Shown one piece after another: positions 4,865 to 5,912 of a stretch of 5,912 nucleotides of DNA. Origin of the DNA: an uncultured Bacteroidales bacterium (GTDB lineage: Bacteria; Bacteroidota; Bacteroidia; Bacteroidales; Paludibacteraceae); NCBI GenBank assembly GCA_937891905.1, contig CALATT010000068.1:1-5912 (forward strand), written 5' to 3'. Both the position numbers and the translations under genes were made by a program. A model generated the notes under the pieces. That model searched no databases. It was not told where the DNA came from and saw only the letters and a list, made by a program, of their open reading frames with translations. The first letter of the stretch is position 1; each line of letters starts with the position of its first letter.

Positions 4865-5912
4865 ATGAAAATCAAAGTAAGTAATGTGAATCAGACCGCA
4901 TGGAAGGAGTGCAATGTACACGCCACTCTGCCAGCTGATCTGAGCAAATTGCAAGAAATCGCCTACAACCTCTGGTGGAGTTGGAATGGCGAAGCAAAAG
5001 ATTTATTCCGTTATATTGACATCGAGGCATGGCATCGTGTAAATTCTAATCCTGTCATGTTGCTCAATACGATTAGTTATGATCGTATGGTACAGTTGTC
5101 AAAGGATAAGAAATTCATGAAGCAGTTGAATGCCGTATATGCTGATTTCCGCGCATATATGGACACTCCTAAAGATAAGAAAAAACCTACCGTTGCCTAT
5201 TTCTCTATGGAGTATGGTTTGAGCCATGTGCTCAAGATTTACTCTGGTGGTTTAGGTATCTTGGCGGGTGACTACATCAAAGAGGCTTCTGACTGCAATG
5301 TGGATATGACTGCTATTGGTTTCTTATACCGCTATGGTTATTTCACACAGACTTTGTCTCCAGAAGGTCAGCAGATTGCTAACTACGAGGCACAGAACTT
5401 CTCCAACCTCCCTATCACTCAAGTGAAGAACGAGGATGGTTCAAACATGATTATTGAGGTTCCTTATCCAGGCCGTACTGTAAAAGCATATTTATGGAAA
5501 GTGGCTGTAGGTCGTATGGACCTTTACCTCTTGGATACCGATAATGAGTTCAACTCTGAGTGGGATCGTCCTATCACTCACCAGCTCTATGGTGGCGATT
5601 GGGAGAACCGTATTAAGCAAGAGATCATGCTCGGTATTGGTGGTATGCTCGCGCTCAATAAATTGGGCATCAAGAAAGATGTTTACCACTGCAACGAGGG
5701 TCACGCTGCACTCATGGGCTTGCAACGCCTTGTGGACCTTGTGCAGAGCGGTTTGACTTTCAACCAAGCCAAGGAAGTAGTACGCGCAAGCGGTCTCTAC
5801 ACCTGCCACACTCCTGTACCTGCAGGTCACGACTATTTCGAGGAGGGCCTCTTCTACAAGTACATGAGCGAGTATGCGGACAAACTCGGCATCGAGTGGC
5901 ATGACCTCATCG
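4865..5912 (+). CDS. glgP: Alpha-glucan (glycogen) phosphorylase, GT35 family, N-terminal 349 residues (3' end outside window)
   Basis: The reading frame is open from the ATG to the window end. It starts MKIKVSNVNQTAWKE and has the N-terminal DUF3417-type segment LPADLSKLQEIAYNLWWSWN (22-41), followed by the beginning of the GT35 catalytic domain: VAYFSMEYGLSHVLKIYSGG (110-129), GILAGDYIKEASD (131-143), NEGHAALMGLQ (277-287) and HTPVPAGHDYF (315-325). DUF3417 marks the shorter Thermotoga/Pyrococcus-like branch of alpha-glucan phosphorylases, about 850 residues in Bacteroidota as I recall, rather than the E. coli GlgP/MalP branch. The enzyme cuts terminal alpha-1,4-linked glucose with phosphate, releasing glucose-1-phosphate from glycogen or maltodextrin in the cytoplasm. 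The pyridoxal-phosphate lysine lies in the missing C-terminal half. It is preceded by its own strong promoter and structured leader, divergent from the RNase gene; glycogen synthase is not in view. Confidence 0.95.
   Translation, partial: MKIKVSNVNQTAWKECNVHATLPADLSKLQEIAYNLWWSWNGEAKDLFRYIDIEAWHRVNSNPVMLLNTISYDRMVQLSKDKKFMKQLNAVYADFRAYMDTPKDKKKPTVAYFSMEYGLSHVLKIYSGGLGILAGDYIKEASDCNVDMTAIGFLYRYGYFTQTLSPEGQQIANYEAQNFSNLPITQVKNEDGSNMIIEVPYPGRTVKAYLWKVAVGRMDLYLLDTDNEFNSEWDRPITHQLYGGDWENRIKQEIMLGIGGMLALNKLGIKKDVYHCNEGHAALMGLQRLVDLVQSGLTFNQAKEVVRASGLYTCHTPVPAGHDYFEEGLFYKYMSEYADKLGIEWHDLI

Noticed and set aside
4666..4875. 69-residue minus-strand ORF with a hydrophobic start
   Set aside because: It runs antisense through the glgP leader and both promoters; the composition reflects T-rich promoter DNA and no family is recognisable. 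It is also not a detached N-terminus of RNase R.
5492..5902. 136-residue minus-strand ORF
   Set aside because: It lies entirely antisense to the well-conserved glgP frame, which explains the sequence.

Overview
The window looks like a core chromosomal segment of a Bacteroidota bacterium, most likely Bacteroidales. Four things point there. The primary sigma factor is the short 286-residue form without region 1.1. At least four promoters carry the Bacteroidota -7 box TAnnTTTG with a TTG/TTTG -33 box 19-20 nt upstream. Gene starts sit in A/T-rich leaders without clear Shine-Dalgarno sequences. The ClpC and alpha-glucan phosphorylase sequences also resemble the Bacteroidota types. No transposase, integrase, phage gene or CRISPR array is visible.

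Layout, left to right. Positions 1-641 (+) hold the C-terminal part of a ClpC-type AAA+ unfoldase, followed after 5 nt by a thioredoxin (647-961, +), which looks like a proteostasis/redox operon. Positions 962-1365 contain no protein gene. This stretch holds a strong promoter, a roughly 100-nt leader, tRNA-Arg(UCU), and a palindrome-rich segment ending in an exact 17-bp copy of the tRNA 3' end. The gene for the primary sigma factor RpoD (1366-2226, +) follows and ends at a textbook intrinsic terminator.

Three genes read on the minus strand. The RNase II/R-family exoribonuclease (3299-4648) consists only of the RNB catalytic domain and an S1 domain; the usual N-terminal cold-shock region is absent. 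Next come a secreted, probably outer-membrane, beta-barrel protein (2484-3218) and, 2 nt after it, a 67-residue ribbon-helix-helix-like protein (2278-2481). The latter two form an operon whose promoter sits so close to the start codon that the mRNA should be almost leaderless. This operon converges on rpoD.

At the right, an intergenic region (4649-4864) carries overlapping divergent promoters, one for the RNase and one for a glycogen/alpha-glucan phosphorylase that starts at 4865 (+) and runs off the end of the window.

The genes are mostly housekeeping: protein quality control, redox, transcription initiation, RNA decay and glycogen breakdown. I see no defence or mobile system. The points most worth a second look are the duplicated tRNA 3' end with tiled hairpins in front of rpoD, the minimal RNase R, and the promoter and leader architecture shared between the tRNA/rpoD region and glgP.
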